DNA from: Poa pratensis | Lineage: Eukaryota > Streptophyta > Magnoliopsida > Poales > Poaceae | Assembly (NCBI GenBank): GCA_947311845.1 | Contig: CAMZMU010000111.1 | Coordinates: 9,738,626-9,802,625 of the forward strand | Reading direction: 5' to 3' | Length of the DNA: 64,000 nt | In this document: piece after piece, positions 1-11,207 of the stretch | Position numbering within the stretch: the first letter of the stretch is position 1 | Layout of the letters: every line of letters starts with the position of its first letter | Notes under the pieces: model-generated | Told to the model about the DNA's origin: nothing | Databases searched by the model: none | The model's input: only the letters and a program-made list of their open reading frames with translations | Program-made: the position numbers and the translations under genes

Positions 1-623
1 AAGTGGAGGAGACGAGAGGGTACTGGGCGCGAGGAAGAAGATGGAATGCAGTGCTCTCTCTCGCGGCCTACCTGTCTCCCTCTAAATAGCCGCGGTGACT
101 GCGGCAGTTACCGTTGTAAATGCGCCGCCCACATCATCCACGTCGCCCACGTCGCACGGCCCTCCGATTCCCACGTCAGCGTGCCGGGAATTGCGGCCAC
201 GATTGGGCCACGTAACGGCTCCGAGTCCTCCTGGCCGCACGATCAGCTGCACGCGGCTCGGGCCGTCATTATTGTTTCTGCTCCATCCCGAGGCGGATGC
301 AGTCGAGGCGACGAGTTGTCTCGTCAATCAGATCAACGTGACAGGCGGACAAACACTGGAAGACAAGCAGTCAAAGATACTGTGACGTCATCCGGAGAAT
401 TCGAGGAGACAACTCGGCAAGGAGGCGAGTCGACATGGCAAGGCGTCCCATCGGGCACGAGCTGGCGTCAAACAAAACTTGAGTTAGACCGGACGCTGAT
501 GCCTCAGTTCACTACTCCACCTTTTGTTTTCTCTGTTTCAGGAGTTCGATCAACGACATGACTCGGCAACCCGCAAGACAGAGACCAAGCCGAAGACGAG
601 TCCCTGGCGAACTCGGGGGCTAA
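1..623 (+). mobile_element. 3' internal part of a gypsy-type retrotransposon
   Basis: Non-LTR sequence immediately upstream of a recognisable LTR. It ends in a purine-rich tract at about 611-623 (ACTCGGGGGCTAA) of the kind that primes plus-strand synthesis in grass gypsy elements. Open frames here (for example 46-561) show no gag or pol motif, so I read this as the noncoding 3' portion of a truncated or non-autonomous element. The left end lies outside the window. Confidence 0.55.
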
Positions 624-1145
624 TGATGGGGGGATGCCCAACTGGGTAGGCCCAGGACCACGAGTCGGACTACAAGACCGGGTGGCCCAAAGCCCACTCG
701 GAGGTCATCTTCCAAGGTACCGGGTCTTCGAAGAACCCGGCAGGCCGGCTCAGGAAGGCGGCAAGCTGATCTCCCCGAATCAGATAACGATCTGCGTATC
801 CCGAAGAGTGCGCTCCACGAAGCCGCACTTATAGCAAGTTAGTTAGCGCCACCTAGGTCACCCGTCAATCCCTGTAAACCCTAGTTGGTTCCCTATATAA
901 AGCCGACTAGGCGCAACCCTAGAGGACATATTCATCTCATTCCATAGCCTCCAGAGCAACCTTACGCTCTGGTGCGCACGCCATTAGATCCAAATACATA
1001 TAGCAGGAGTAGGTCTTTACCTCGCAGAGAGGGGCCGAACCTGGGTAAACATCGTGCGTGCTACCTCTCCGTGGATCCTAAGTCGCCTGACTCACACTTC
1101 GACTTAAGCCACCCACATGGCATCTTCCGTGACTAACCCATGACA
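624..1145 (+). repeat. 3' LTR of the left-edge gypsy-type element
   Basis: The repeat begins TG directly after the polypurine tract and ends CATGACA, about 522 bp. A TATATAA box lies at 894-900. It is followed by a 5'-leader type sequence with the GGGCCGAACCTGGGTAAA-like block that is common in grass gypsy LTRs. Only one LTR is in the window, so the boundaries rest on the TG...CA ends and the adjacent tract. A target-site duplication cannot be checked. Confidence 0.6.
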
Positions 1146-2548
1146 CTGAGGAGTGAGTGATGACGATGTCGGTGGGCTCCTCGACGACGACCCTCGTCTC
1201 TAGCGGTGTGTGTGCAGTTTGCATTTGGTAGCCAGGGTGGCCGTGTGTCCTCCCGACGGTAGTGTTTCATGATGGTCGGCGAGGGTGTGTACTGTTTTAG
1301 CCGGTTTCCCGCTAATTAACGAGTCAATTTCCGCTTCTGCTTAATTAGTGATAATGGCATGTCTTTGCCTCGGTTAAAAAAAAATCGGCCCACGTGTGAA
1401 GCTACAACGCCCGGCCTGGTGCATGCATTCATAAGAGCGTCGAAACTAAAGTGCAGAGATCTTTTTTTTTCTCATGAAACCAAGCAGTAGTACGTACTGC
1501 ATTGAATAGCAGGTAGCGGAGTAGCTCGACTATTTCACACATTTAGAACGCATGGCATAGTGCTTACGCTGTGAACTCCTCGAATGGCGTGTGCGAGACC
1601 GAAACAGGCGAGGCGAGGCGAGGAGGCACATACACACGCGGGCGGGCGGCCAGTGAGGACTAGTGGTGGCGGGCTCCCTCCTGATCGATCTCCGCGCAAA
1701 TGCAATGCATTCGCCACAAAAGTTGGTGATCCTCTGCAACGCCAACGTCCACGCGCGGCCGGCAGAGCGATTCCATCTCGAACAGGAACAGCGGTCGTCG
1801 TCGACGCCACCTGACGTACTAGGGTGGTGCTGTGTTGCACTTGCACAGCATCGTGCGAGTGCGCTCGCCTGTTGCAGGAGCAGAGCACGCGGCGGTGCCG
1901 TCGTCGATCGCGCGCGCTCTCCGTGCGCACTGCAAAGCTGCTGCTCCCTGCATGCATGGCGTCGCCGCACTCACACCCACAGTGAACTGACTGACGGCCG
2001 ATGGCAAATTGACAGCGGCTCCTGCAAATCACGATCATGTGGTGGCGTCTTTGCCAACAAGGATTATAGGCCTGCATGCAACTAGCGAAGCTCGCCTGGC
2101 CCGCCCCGCCATCAGTACCCGCGACAGCCCATCGAAGTTCAAACCATGCATGCGACATGCGAGTGGATTGAGAGAGTATTGAAACTGTGCTCTGCATATG
2201 CATCGGGGTGCAGTCTGCGGCGGTCAGTAGTCTCCAGGGTCACCGGCAAGGCTGCACGGCGTCCCGTCCAGGCCGTGGGTGCCGCACTGCCGCCGATCGG
2301 TCGGCGCACCGCGAAACCACACCACGGTGGAAGACTACAGATCGGAGTGCGTGCGTCACGGCGCCGTGGCGCAAAGCCCAACCGCGTATCGATAGCAAAG
2401 CAGGTTTTTTACCACCGCTCACCCGGGGACGCAGACTTTGAAAATCAATCATGGGCGTAACGTAACGGCAGTGCGACCAAAGCAACCAGCTCCATATCCA
2501 TGTTCTTTCGCAGCAAACTTTGTGCTGTTTTCTCTTTCAGAGAAACGT
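1146..2548. other. GC-rich intergenic stretch, no gene recognised
   Basis: About 1.4 kb of moderately GC-rich sequence. Overlapping open frames occur on both strands (1530-2203 minus, 1663-2085 plus), but none shows a known motif or biased composition suggesting protein. I see no LTR, TIR pair or RNA gene here. Confidence 0.4.
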
Positions 2549-3200
2549 AGAGCATCTCCAGTCGGACTTGACAAATTTGACCCACATCTATCCGCGGAAA
2601 CGTTCAGACGTGTGCGTGGATAAGGGTCGGATGACAATCAAATGTTGATCTCTTTATTAATGGCAACCCCTATGTTTAGTTCTTAAATCCATTCAAATGC
2701 ATGCATATTGTTTTTGTGCATATATACACTTACAACCCATATCTAGTGCATATAGATAATCCATAAATAGCGAGTATAGTCACAATCAAGATAATTATCG
2801 CTCCTAATGCACATTATTTTTTGACACAGTCCAATGCATATTGGTTGGAGACACATCTCTTCCTTGATGGTATGTTTCGTGATCTTCATCTTCATTCGAG
2901 TTGTGTCCGTCTTCATCTTGTAATTATCGACGATATCGGTAACGCAAATCCATTTTCACCTTTTTTCTCCAAGCCTCACCTTTTCTTCTTCTATCCTCAT
3001 CTTGTCTTCTTTCACCCTCATTCTTGTATTCTTCTATTATCTTATTCTCTTCTTCCATCTTCTTCATTGCCTCCTTCATCTTCTGGTTTTTCTCTTGAGC
3101 TAGCTCTAGTTTTTTTCCGATCCAAACATCAGATTCAGAGCGGTCACAAAACTAAGTTTTGGCTGCACTGGCGGCCTGGGGAGGCCCCCTTAGGCTTAAA
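2549..3200. other. Harbinger-type terminus and pyrimidine-rich spacer
   Basis: AGAGCATCTCCAGTCGG at 2549-2565 resembles the PIF/Harbinger terminal inverted repeat found at 43915. No partner terminus with a matching 3-bp duplication was found, so this is a fragment. A strongly pyrimidine-rich tract lies at 2955-3075. No gene is supported. The Copia LTR starts at 3201. Confidence 0.35.
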
Positions 3201-4162
3201 TGTTGGGCCATGTCCCTCCATAGGAGGTGTGTTGGCAGCCCAAATTTAGCCCAGAAAGTCCAACACGTTTCAACCGTTGATCAATGTTCGTATCCAACGG
3301 CTAGCTGCCTCCAAGAGAGGTAAGAGAACAAAACCCTAGCCACCCTTGTGGCTGTGCAAGCAAGCTAGAGAGAGAAGCCAGAACGTGGCTGCTGCTGTGA
3401 GAGAGTGAGAGAACACACAAGAACACCACAACCAAGTGAGAAGAGGGAAGAAGAAGGAGAGGTGATTTCTGTCAGGATTTGGTGAATCTGACCGGTCTGT
3501 CTTCAAGCCGGTGCTCGGAGGGTCAAACGTGCTTGGATCGACTCCAAACTTGGTGAGCACGTTCCTTACTTTGAGTACTTCGATCTGGATAGCTGGTTTG
3601 AGGTTTGGGTCAGAGGATCATCAGATTTGAGAGAGGTTTCGTCAGTTCGGATTGCTGCAGTTTCAGCATGGAGCAATTTTGGTAGAGGAACAGTTTGGGC
3701 AGGCAAACGGTGTCTGATTGAGCTTATCTTTGGTGGATATGTTAGGAACTCATATGTCTGCTTGTGTACCAAGTTTCGCGCTGTTTAGATCTGTAGTTTA
3801 AGAGCAGTTTGCTGATTACCAAAGAGGACAGAATCTGTGATACTCTGCTTTGCTGAAATCTTGCCTCTTGTGGTTATTGTTGTTGTTGCCGGTGGGCAAC
3901 GAGCTGAAGTGTGTGTTGTATTCTGTAGATGTTCTAGAGAAGACTCTTGCTCATAGTGAATCTTGCGTGGACCGGTTGGTCTACAGCCGTGGTTTTTCCT
4001 CCTCACGTTGGGAAGGTTTTCCACGTAAATCCTTGTGTCACCTGTGCATGTGATTGTGTTTATTTTTCCGCTGCATATTGTTGTTGGTTGAACCTATCCT
4101 CGAAGTTCATTGTAGGCCAGAGGCAAATTGGAGTTGTGTATCTTCTCCCCTTTTCCCTAACA
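3201..4162 (+). repeat. Copia LTR 1 (left)
   Basis: 962 bp, starts TGTTGGG and ends CCTAACA, an imperfect inverted terminal pair. It is followed three bases later by the primer-binding site. It differs from LTR 2 mainly in its first about 250 bp and matches it closely afterwards. Confidence 0.93.
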
Positions 4163-4165
4163 AAG

Positions 4166-4176
4166 TGGTATCAGAG
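4166..4176 (+). promoter_or_regulatory. Primer-binding site, Copia body 1
   Basis: TGGTATCAGAG, complementary to the 3' end of initiator tRNA-Met, the usual primer of plant Copia elements. It lies 3 nt after the LTR end. Confidence 0.88.
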
Positions 4177-4472
4177 TTGAGGTTCAGTTTGTACTCAAGT
4201 TTGAGAGCAAGGTTTGTTTTGGGCACTAGTACAGAACGACAGATCGGATACCCATCTATGGAAACGGCACGAGTTAGGCGATAGAAAATCGAGCTTTCCA
4301 TGTGAGAAAACCCGCCCCGCCAGGCAAGCTGGCCCGCGTCCCGTCATCATAGGCAACGTCACGCATTTTTAACCGTTACCAATAAATTGGCAACGGTGGT
4401 TCGTGTGACTCCATGTGCGATATGTACTTCAATGGCATTGGTCATTTGTATACAACCGTTGGCGAGGTTGCG

Positions 4473-4480
4473 TATATAAA
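4473..4480 (+). promoter_or_regulatory. TATA box of captured gene 1 (body 1)
   Basis: TATATAAA, 98 nt upstream of the ATG at 4578, inside the Copia leader. The same box is present at the corresponding place in body 2 (about 12479-12486). It looks like a host promoter carried together with the captured gene head. Confidence 0.5.
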
Positions 4481-4577
4481 ATTCCTTTTTTAGGACTATC
4501 TTGGATATTATAAAAGACTATCGATTCGCCCTTGTTCCTCTGCTCCAGCTTGTTTCTACTCCGCACTCGTGTCCTCC

Positions 4578-5209
4578 ATGGCCAAGAGCATGAGCTCGTC
4601 GGGGAGATCGATGGCGTCCTCCTCCTGCGCCGCCGGGGCCAGGTCAGATCTAACGCTTGTGAAATGTGTTTGCTGCCGCTGTAAAAACGCGATTCGTCGA
4701 GTGTCGCGTTCGGATCTGACCCAGGTCGGATCTACTTCAAGTTACCAAATCACAGGGTTAGTTCGACGCTTCGACTAGTTTTGATTGATTTATATTCTAT
4801 GTGTGATGTGATTTGGCTTTGGATTCGATTTACCATTTGACAGGGGAGGGCGAAGAGTATTCTGGGAGCTATGATTTTTGTTTTGATTGAAGATTATGTT
4901 GAGATGCTGCTTGCTAATGGCGTCGAAGTGGAAGATGCGGAGCTGGAAAATGTAACCTTGATAGTCAGAAAGGCGAACATGGAGATGAAGCCGCACACTG
5001 CAGCTGCTCTAGCTGGTTTGGCATGGCGCCGAACAAACACTTCGACTAAATCTGACCATGTTGTTGCTGTGCGAAAGGAGCGGCAGAAAGGGGAAGAAAT
5101 AGCTCAGTTAAATGTTCTTGTGAGTATTGCTAGAATGATTTTGTGTGTTTGTGTGCTATTGTTAGGTGTGAACTTGTATGCAGCAATGAAAATCAGTAGA
5201 ATGTATTAG
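4578..5209 (+). pseudogene. Captured host gene fragment, GRF-type zinc-finger-like (body 1)
   Basis: The reading frame begins ATGGCCAAGAGC and encodes a serine-rich start, a CxxC-type segment (VCCRCKNAIRRVSRSDL) and, after a one-base loss at about 4718, the remains of a PGRIYFK-like motif. After a short intron-like stretch (about 4757-4842) it continues with FWE and EDYVEMLLANGVEVEDAEL, a charged stretch and a hydrophobic segment (MILCVCVLLLGVNLY), ending at 5209. The order zinc finger, charged region, C-terminal hydrophobic anchor resembles plant GRF-type zinc-finger proteins. Family assignment is from memory of the motif pattern, without alignment. This is not a normal Copia gene and lies between the primer site and gag. 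It is inactive here because of the frameshift. Confidence 0.5.
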
Positions 5210-5359
5210 GTTCGTATGCAGCTATGGAAATCAGTAGAATGTATTAGGTTTGTATGCAGCTATGAAAATCAGTAGAATGTATTAGGTTCGTATGCAACTA
5301 TGGAAATCAGTAGATTGTAGTAGGTTTGCATGCAGCTATGGAAATCAGTAGAATATAGT
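5174..5359 (+). repeat. 38-bp tandem repeat, about five units (body 1)
   Basis: The repeated core reads ATGCAGCTATGGAAATCAGT with minor variation. The repeat starts within the last codons of captured gene 1, so the array seems to have grown from its 3' end. The same array is in body 2 at about 13183-13369. Confidence 0.85.
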
Positions 5360-5571
5360 AGTTGTGAACTTGTATGCAGTAGGGTTCTATGCAGCAACTC
5401 ATTACTAATAAGTATCCAACGGAAACGTTATACAAAATGTATGTTGCCAATTCGGTGCTTATAAATGTACTGCCGACGGAGCAAGTCATTAGTCTCATTC
5501 TCACTCCCTCACTGTCTATCTTCCAACCCTAGCCGCCGCACATTGTAGCTTTTAACTCTCCTCACTCTCTC

Positions 5572-5803
5572 ATGGCTTCCTCTGCCGGCGCTTCTAGATC
5601 CGGCCATCGCAGCCGCGGCTCTAGCGGCAGCACCGATCTAGCGGCACCCGTTCGTGATGCTAAGGCCGATCTGGAGGCGGCGTGACGCGGCTGGTGTTGC
5701 AGCGCATCAGCGGATCTTGGCGCCCTCCACCTCCGGTGATGCCCGGCGTCGTCTGGGCCACGCGGAACTGGTACAGATCATTCGTCAGGTGGTGATGCAG
5801 TAG
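5572..5803 (+). pseudogene. Captured gene head 2 of unknown family (body 1)
   Basis: Begins ATGGCTTCCTCTGCCGG and ends TAG at 5801-5803. Upstream is a TATAAA-containing segment (5456-5464) and a CT-rich leader, like a plant promoter and 5' UTR. Compared with body 2, this copy has lost one base at about 5680 and another at about 5715. Counting both losses back gives 234 nt, that is 77 codons plus stop. The visible protein is serine/glycine-rich, then charged (for example DARRRLGHAELVQIIRQVV). I do not recognise the family. It is not part of a normal Copia element. Confidence 0.4.
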
Positions 5804-5959
5804 TGCCGGCGGATCCGCCAGCAGAACCAGCCAGAGATGCGAGGAGGTGCGGATCTGGAGGCCGCCGTCGACGGAGGAGAGGTGCCCAAAGATGCGAGGA
5901 GGTGGCCGATCTGGAGCGTCGTCGACGGAGAAGAAAATATGAGGTCTAAATCGCTCAGC

Positions 5960-6365
5960 TCATGAACTAGTTCATCAATTGGTTTTTATTAGATTGTTCA
6001 TCAATTGTGCGCTCTCTTTATATGTCATATTCTGCAGCGGCATAGGCAAGATCTCATGAACTAGAGATGCTCTGTTTTGATATGTGATTTGTATTAGCAA
6101 CTAATGAAATGTTCTATTGGTTTTACATTAGATTGTTCATCAATTGTGCTCTGTCTTGATATGTCATATTCTCCCGCGGCATAGGCAAGATCTCATGAAC
6201 TAGAGATGCTCTGTTTTGATATGTGATTTGTATTAGCAACTAATGAAATGTTCTATTGGTTTTATATTAGATTGTGAATTATTTCGGTCAATTGTGCTCT
6301 GTTTTGATTTGTGATTTGTATTAGCAACTCATGAAATGTTTATTGGTTTTGTATTAGATTATGAA
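5960..6365 (+). repeat. 139-bp tandem repeat (body 1 leader)
   Basis: CATAGGCAAG recurs at 6041 and 6180, a period of 139 bp, with a further partial unit to about 6365. Units contain ATGTGATTTGTATTAGCAAC. Body 2 has the same array with the same period (14055 and 14194). Confidence 0.85.
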
Positions 6366-7072
6366 TTATTTTGGTGACACTGTCCAAGATGGAGCAAACC
6401 TCAGTACGAAGAATTTGGCAAAATTATTTGCTACGGAGGCTTGCGAGCTCGGTGTGGTTTCTTGTTTTAAGTTTCTCCATCTTTCTTCTGGATGTGTGTA
6501 GCAATTAAGCTGCATATGTGATTTGGAGAAGCATGAAACCACTACTCGAGTCTTTTGGTAGCTCGAAGACCGTTTTCGACGTTTTGAAACAGACAGCGAG
6601 CTGAGGAAGAAGGAGAAGAGTGGAGGACTATAAACGGACAGCGAACTGAGGAAGAAGGAGAAGACACGACATGTGTAATTGATCATCTTTTGATTCTATG
6701 TAATGGTTACAATTGTTATATACGTTATGAATGGATTTGTTAGCATTTTTGTGCTTCTGCTGTGAGATTTTAAATGTCCAGTGGAAACTCTATTCCTGCT
6801 ATAGGCTTATGAAGAAACCTCAATGCAAACGAGTCGAAACAGAATCTTCGTTTCTGATGTTCCGATACATCGGAAATGGAGGTATGTGCACCACCGTTGC
6901 CAAACGGAGGCCTCATCGGCGACGTTTTTTGCCTCCGTTCCCGATGAGGGCCTTCACATCAGCATCGGGGGCGGGGACACGGACCCTTTTTCCGTTTCTG
7001 ATGGGGGTTTTGGCCCATTTCGATGTGTCGTTTGTACTAGTGGGGCTAAGTGCAGTTTGCTTGTGTTGAAAG

Positions 7073-10000
7073 ATGGAAGTGAATACCAACAGAATGATAT
7101 CATTGAATGGTACAAATTATCAAGCTTGGAAGAGCAAGATGAAGAACTTGTTGTATGTGAAAGAATACTGGAAGCCGGTGTTCTCCACTGAGATGCCCGA
7201 GGACATGAAAAAGATGTTTGGGAGGTACTTCATCTCCAAGCTTGTGGGTTCATTCGACAATGGGTCGATGACAATGTTTTGAACCATATCATTGATGAGA
7301 CACATGCACGCACTTTATGGCAGAAATTGGAGGAGTTGTATGCTCGCAAAGAAGGTACCAACAAGATGTTCTTGATCAAGAAATTGATGCGTTTAAGGTA
7401 CAAGGAAGAAACTCCAATTGCAGATCATGTGAATGAATTTCAGGGCATTATAAATCAGCTATCTTCAATGGGAATTACATTTGAAGATGAAGTGAGAGCC
7501 TTGCTGCTACTTGGCTCATTACCGGACACTTGGGAGACCTTTAAGGTCACCGTTTGCAATTCAACACCTAATGGAGTTGTCACTTGGAACCTTGTAAGAC
7601 CAAGGTAATAAATAAAGAGTCCAGAAAAATTGCTGACAAGGACAATTCTTCTTCACACTCAGAAGTGTTAGTGACTCAGTCACGGGGGAGAAGCAAGAGT
7701 GGAGGTCCGAGTAAAGGGGCTGAAAGAAGTAGAAGCAAATCAAAAGGCAAAGGAAAGTATGCTGATTTTGTGTGCCATCACTGCCATGAGAAGGGCCATA
7801 TCAAGTGGCATTGTGACGAATGGAAGAAAGACAAAAAGAAGAAAAAGAAGCAAGTTCAGAAACAGCCAGACAGTGACAGTGATAGTGAGGGCCGGATTAC
7901 TGTGGTTGAGGAGATCATGTCTCTCATGCATGAAGAACATGATGGCAGTTTTGGTTCTACTATTGAGGAGAAGATCACTGTTGTTTCTGATGAGACCATC
8001 AACCTTGCAGATGGTGATGAGATGACTTGGATTCCGGACAGCGGTGCTACCATACATGCTACATCTCATAGAGAGCTCTTCACAAACTATACAGCAGGTG
8101 ATTTTGGTGTTGTGAAGATGGGAAACAATGATAGAGCACAAATCATTGGAAGAGGAGATGTGCACTTGGAGCCTAAAAATGGTACCACACTAGTCCTCAA
8201 GTCGGTGAGGCATGTTGAGGCACTTCGTCTCAACATTATCTCGGTTGGGTTGCTTGATAAAGATGGGTACTTGAGCAGATTTGGAAATGCACAGTACAAG
8301 CTCACTAAAGGAAACCTGATTGTTGCTAGAGGTAACATGGTTTCAGTTTTGTATCATGTTCATGCTAAGCTTTCTGCTGCTTGTGTCAATGCATTGCAGA
8401 AAGAAGACACGTGTGCTTTGTGGCACAAGAGACTTGGGCACATGAGTGAGAAGGGATGAATGTGCTAGTGAAGAAAAATTTGTTGAAAGGTGTGAAAGGT
8501 TCACATCAAGAAATGTTCAGATTGCCTAGCGGGGAAGCAACACAGAGTTGCATTCAAGAGTCAACCTCCTCACAAGAAGCCCGAGGTGTTGGACTTGGTA
8601 CATTCCGATGTTTGTAAAATGTCGGTGAGGTCAATGGGTGGAGCAAAGTACTTTGTCACATTTATTGATGATTTTTCCAGGAAGGTTTGGGTCTATGTTT
8701 TGAGAACCAAAGATCAAGTACTAAGTGTATTCAAGCAATTCCAAGTCTCAGTTGAGAGAAACTGAGAAGAAGATCAAGTGCATTCGCACTGATAATGGGG
8801 GAGAGTATATTGGCCCATTTGATGCCTATTGCAAGGAGCAGGGAATTAGGCACCAATTTACTCCTCCGAAGACACCACAGCTGAATGGTCTTGCTGAGAG
8901 GATGAACAGGACAATTGTTGAGAGAGTTAGATGCTTGCTATCAAGTGCAAAGCTGCCTAAAAATTATTGGGGTGAGGCTTTGTCGACTGCAGTTTATCTT
9001 ATTAATCTCTCACCAAGTTATCCATTGCAGGGAGATGTTCCTAACAGGGTCTATTACGACAAGGAAGTCTCATATGATCACCTGAAGGTTTTCGGGTGCA
9101 AGGCCTTTGTTCATATCCCTCAAGATGAGAGGTCAAAGCTTGATTCAAAGACACGACAGTGCATATTTCTTGGCTATGGAGGTGATCAGTTCGGCTACAA
9201 GTTGTTTGATCCAATAGCAAGAAAGGTTGTGAGAAGCCGTGATGTTGTGTTTGTTGAAGACCAAACAATTGAGGATATTGGGAAGACAAAGGTGCAGGTT
9301 CCGGAGCAAGTTCCGGTACATTTTCTCCTCAAAACCAGCAGCAAGACAGATCTGATTCTGACCCAGAACCTGCAGATTCAGCTGAGCAAGAAGCTGAAAA
9401 TGAAGATGCAGAAGATGTGCAAGAATGATGATGCACATGGTGGTGCAGGTGATGAAGAAGCTCCCGAGCAGCATGAGTATGATGCTGAAATGATGATCAT
9501 GATCAAGAAGCACCAGCACCAGATAGTCCACCAGCAGCTCCACTCACACGGTCCACTAGAAACCGTGTTCCCTCCACCAGGTACCCATCAGACCAATATG
9601 TGGTGTTATTGTCAGATGGTTCAGAACCTGAGTGCTTTTCAGATGCAATGAAAGATGAGAAGGAGTGGAAGAAGGCTATGCAAGAAGAGATGGATTCCTT
9701 GCATACCAATCATACTTATGAGCTGGTGAAGTTGCCCAAGGGCAAGAAAGTTCTCAAGAACAAGTGGGTCTACAGAATCAAGCAAGAAGAGCACACGTCA
9801 CATCCAAGGTACAAGGCCAGGCTAGTTGTAAAAGGATTCAGCCAGAGAAAAGGTATTGACTTTGATGAAATATTTTCTCCGGTGGTGAAGATGACATCTA
9901 TTAGAATGATCCTTGGCTTGGCAGCAAGTCTCAACTTGGAGGTTGAGCAAATGGATGTGAAGACAGCTTTCCTACATGGAGAGTTGGAGGAAGAAATCTA

Positions 10001-11190
10001 CATGGAGCAGCCTGAGGGGTTTCTTGTTAAAGGCAAAGAAGACTATGTGTGCAAGTTGAAGAAAGTCTCTATGGCCTGAAACAAGCACCAAGACAATGGT
10101 ACATGAAGTTTGAATCTGTCATGGGGGAGCAAGGCTACAAGAGGTGTAGCTCAGACCATTGTGTATTTATTCAGAGGTTCTCAGGTGATGATTTTATCAT
10201 GTTGTTGCTCTATGTTGATGATATCTTGATTGTTGGCAAGAATGTCTCAAGAATTGCTAGACTAAAGAAAGAGTTGAGCAAAAGTTTTGCCATGAAAGAC
10301 TTGGGTCCAGCAAAGTGTATTCTCGGCATGAGAATTGAGAGAGACAGAAAAACCAACAAGTTGTACTTGTCTCAAGAGAAATACATTGAGAAAGTACTTC
10401 GCAAGTTCAAGATGGACAAGGCAAAAAGTGTGAGTTGTCCATTAGCATCTCACTTCAAGTTGAGCAAGAAGCAATGTCCCTCCGATGAGAAGATGGAAAA
10501 GGAAATGCAGAATGTTCCTTATGCTTCAGCGGTTGGGAGTTTGATGTATGCTGTGGTGTGCACACGGCCTGACATTGCTCAAGCGGTTAGTACTGTGAGC
10601 AGATTTATGTCTAATCCAGGAAACCACATTGGGAAGCCGTGAAGTGGATTTTGAGGTATCTCCGGGGCACCACAAATATGAAGATTTGTTTTGGTGCTAA
10701 TGAGGCCAAGCTGATTGCATTTTCAGATTCAGACATGGCTGGAGATGTTGATACAAGAAATCTACTTCAGGTTATTTGGTTACCCATTCAGGGGGAGCAG
10801 TGGCATGGCAAAGCAGGTTGCAAAAGTGTGTGGCATTGTCCTCAACTGAAGCTGAGTATATTGTTGTAACAGAGGCGAGCAAAGAGCTATTGTGGCTGAA
10901 ACGATTGGCTGGAGAGCTTGATTTTGAGCAAGACAAGTATGTGTTGTTTTGTGATAAGCAGAGTGCCATTCACCTAAGTAAGAATGCAAGTTTTCATTCG
11001 AGGTCGAAGCATATTGAGGTACGCTATCATTGGATTCGAGATGTGCTGAATTCCAAGCAAATGCAAATTGAGAAGGTGCACACGGATGTCAATGTAGCTG
11101 ATATGTTGACCAAGGTGGTGACAAGAGAGAAGCTCGAGATATGCCGTCGGCTCGCCGGCATGGATGCGGTAGGCAGTGAGACCCTCCATG
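7073..11190 (+). pseudogene. Copia gag-pol, body 1, multiply frameshifted
   Basis: Retrotransposon polyprotein remains in Copia order. Gag starts at the ATG at 7073 ([13 protein letters not shown]). The zinc knuckle CHHCHEKGHIKWHC is at 7774-7814 and the protease DSGAT at about 8037. The GAG-pre-integrase motif LWHKRLGH is near 8420. Integrase follows with RTDNGGEY near 8790 and LNGLAERMNRT. Reverse transcriptase contains YVDD at about 8 kb from the first LTR (10211-10222), and RNase H contains FSDSDMAGD and STEAEY. Breaks unique to this copy include an insertion at about 7213 and one- or two-base losses near 7600, 8504, 9322, 10760 and 11170. Others near 8457, 8757, 10067 and 10620 are shared with body 2. 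It cannot encode a functional product. Confidence 0.92.
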
Positions 11191-11193
11191 ATG

Positions 11194-11207
11194 TCGGGAG
11201 GGGAGTT
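11194..11207 (+). promoter_or_regulatory. Polypurine tract, Copia body 1
   Basis: CGGGAGGGGAGTT directly precedes LTR 2. This is the plus-strand primer. The identical tract precedes LTR 3 at 19220-19232. Confidence 0.8.

Noticed and set aside
46..561. 171-residue frame at the left edge
   Set aside because: No domain is present, and it lies in the noncoding 3' part of a gypsy-type element; it is probably chance.
4166..4176. tRNA gene signals at TGGTATCAGAG and TGGCGCCGTTGCC sites
   Set aside because: These are 11-18 nt complements of tRNA 3' ends directly after LTRs, that is primer-binding sites, not tRNA genes.
5174..5359. CRISPR-like array
   Set aside because: The 38-bp units are contiguous with no spacers, and the genome is a plant nuclear genome.
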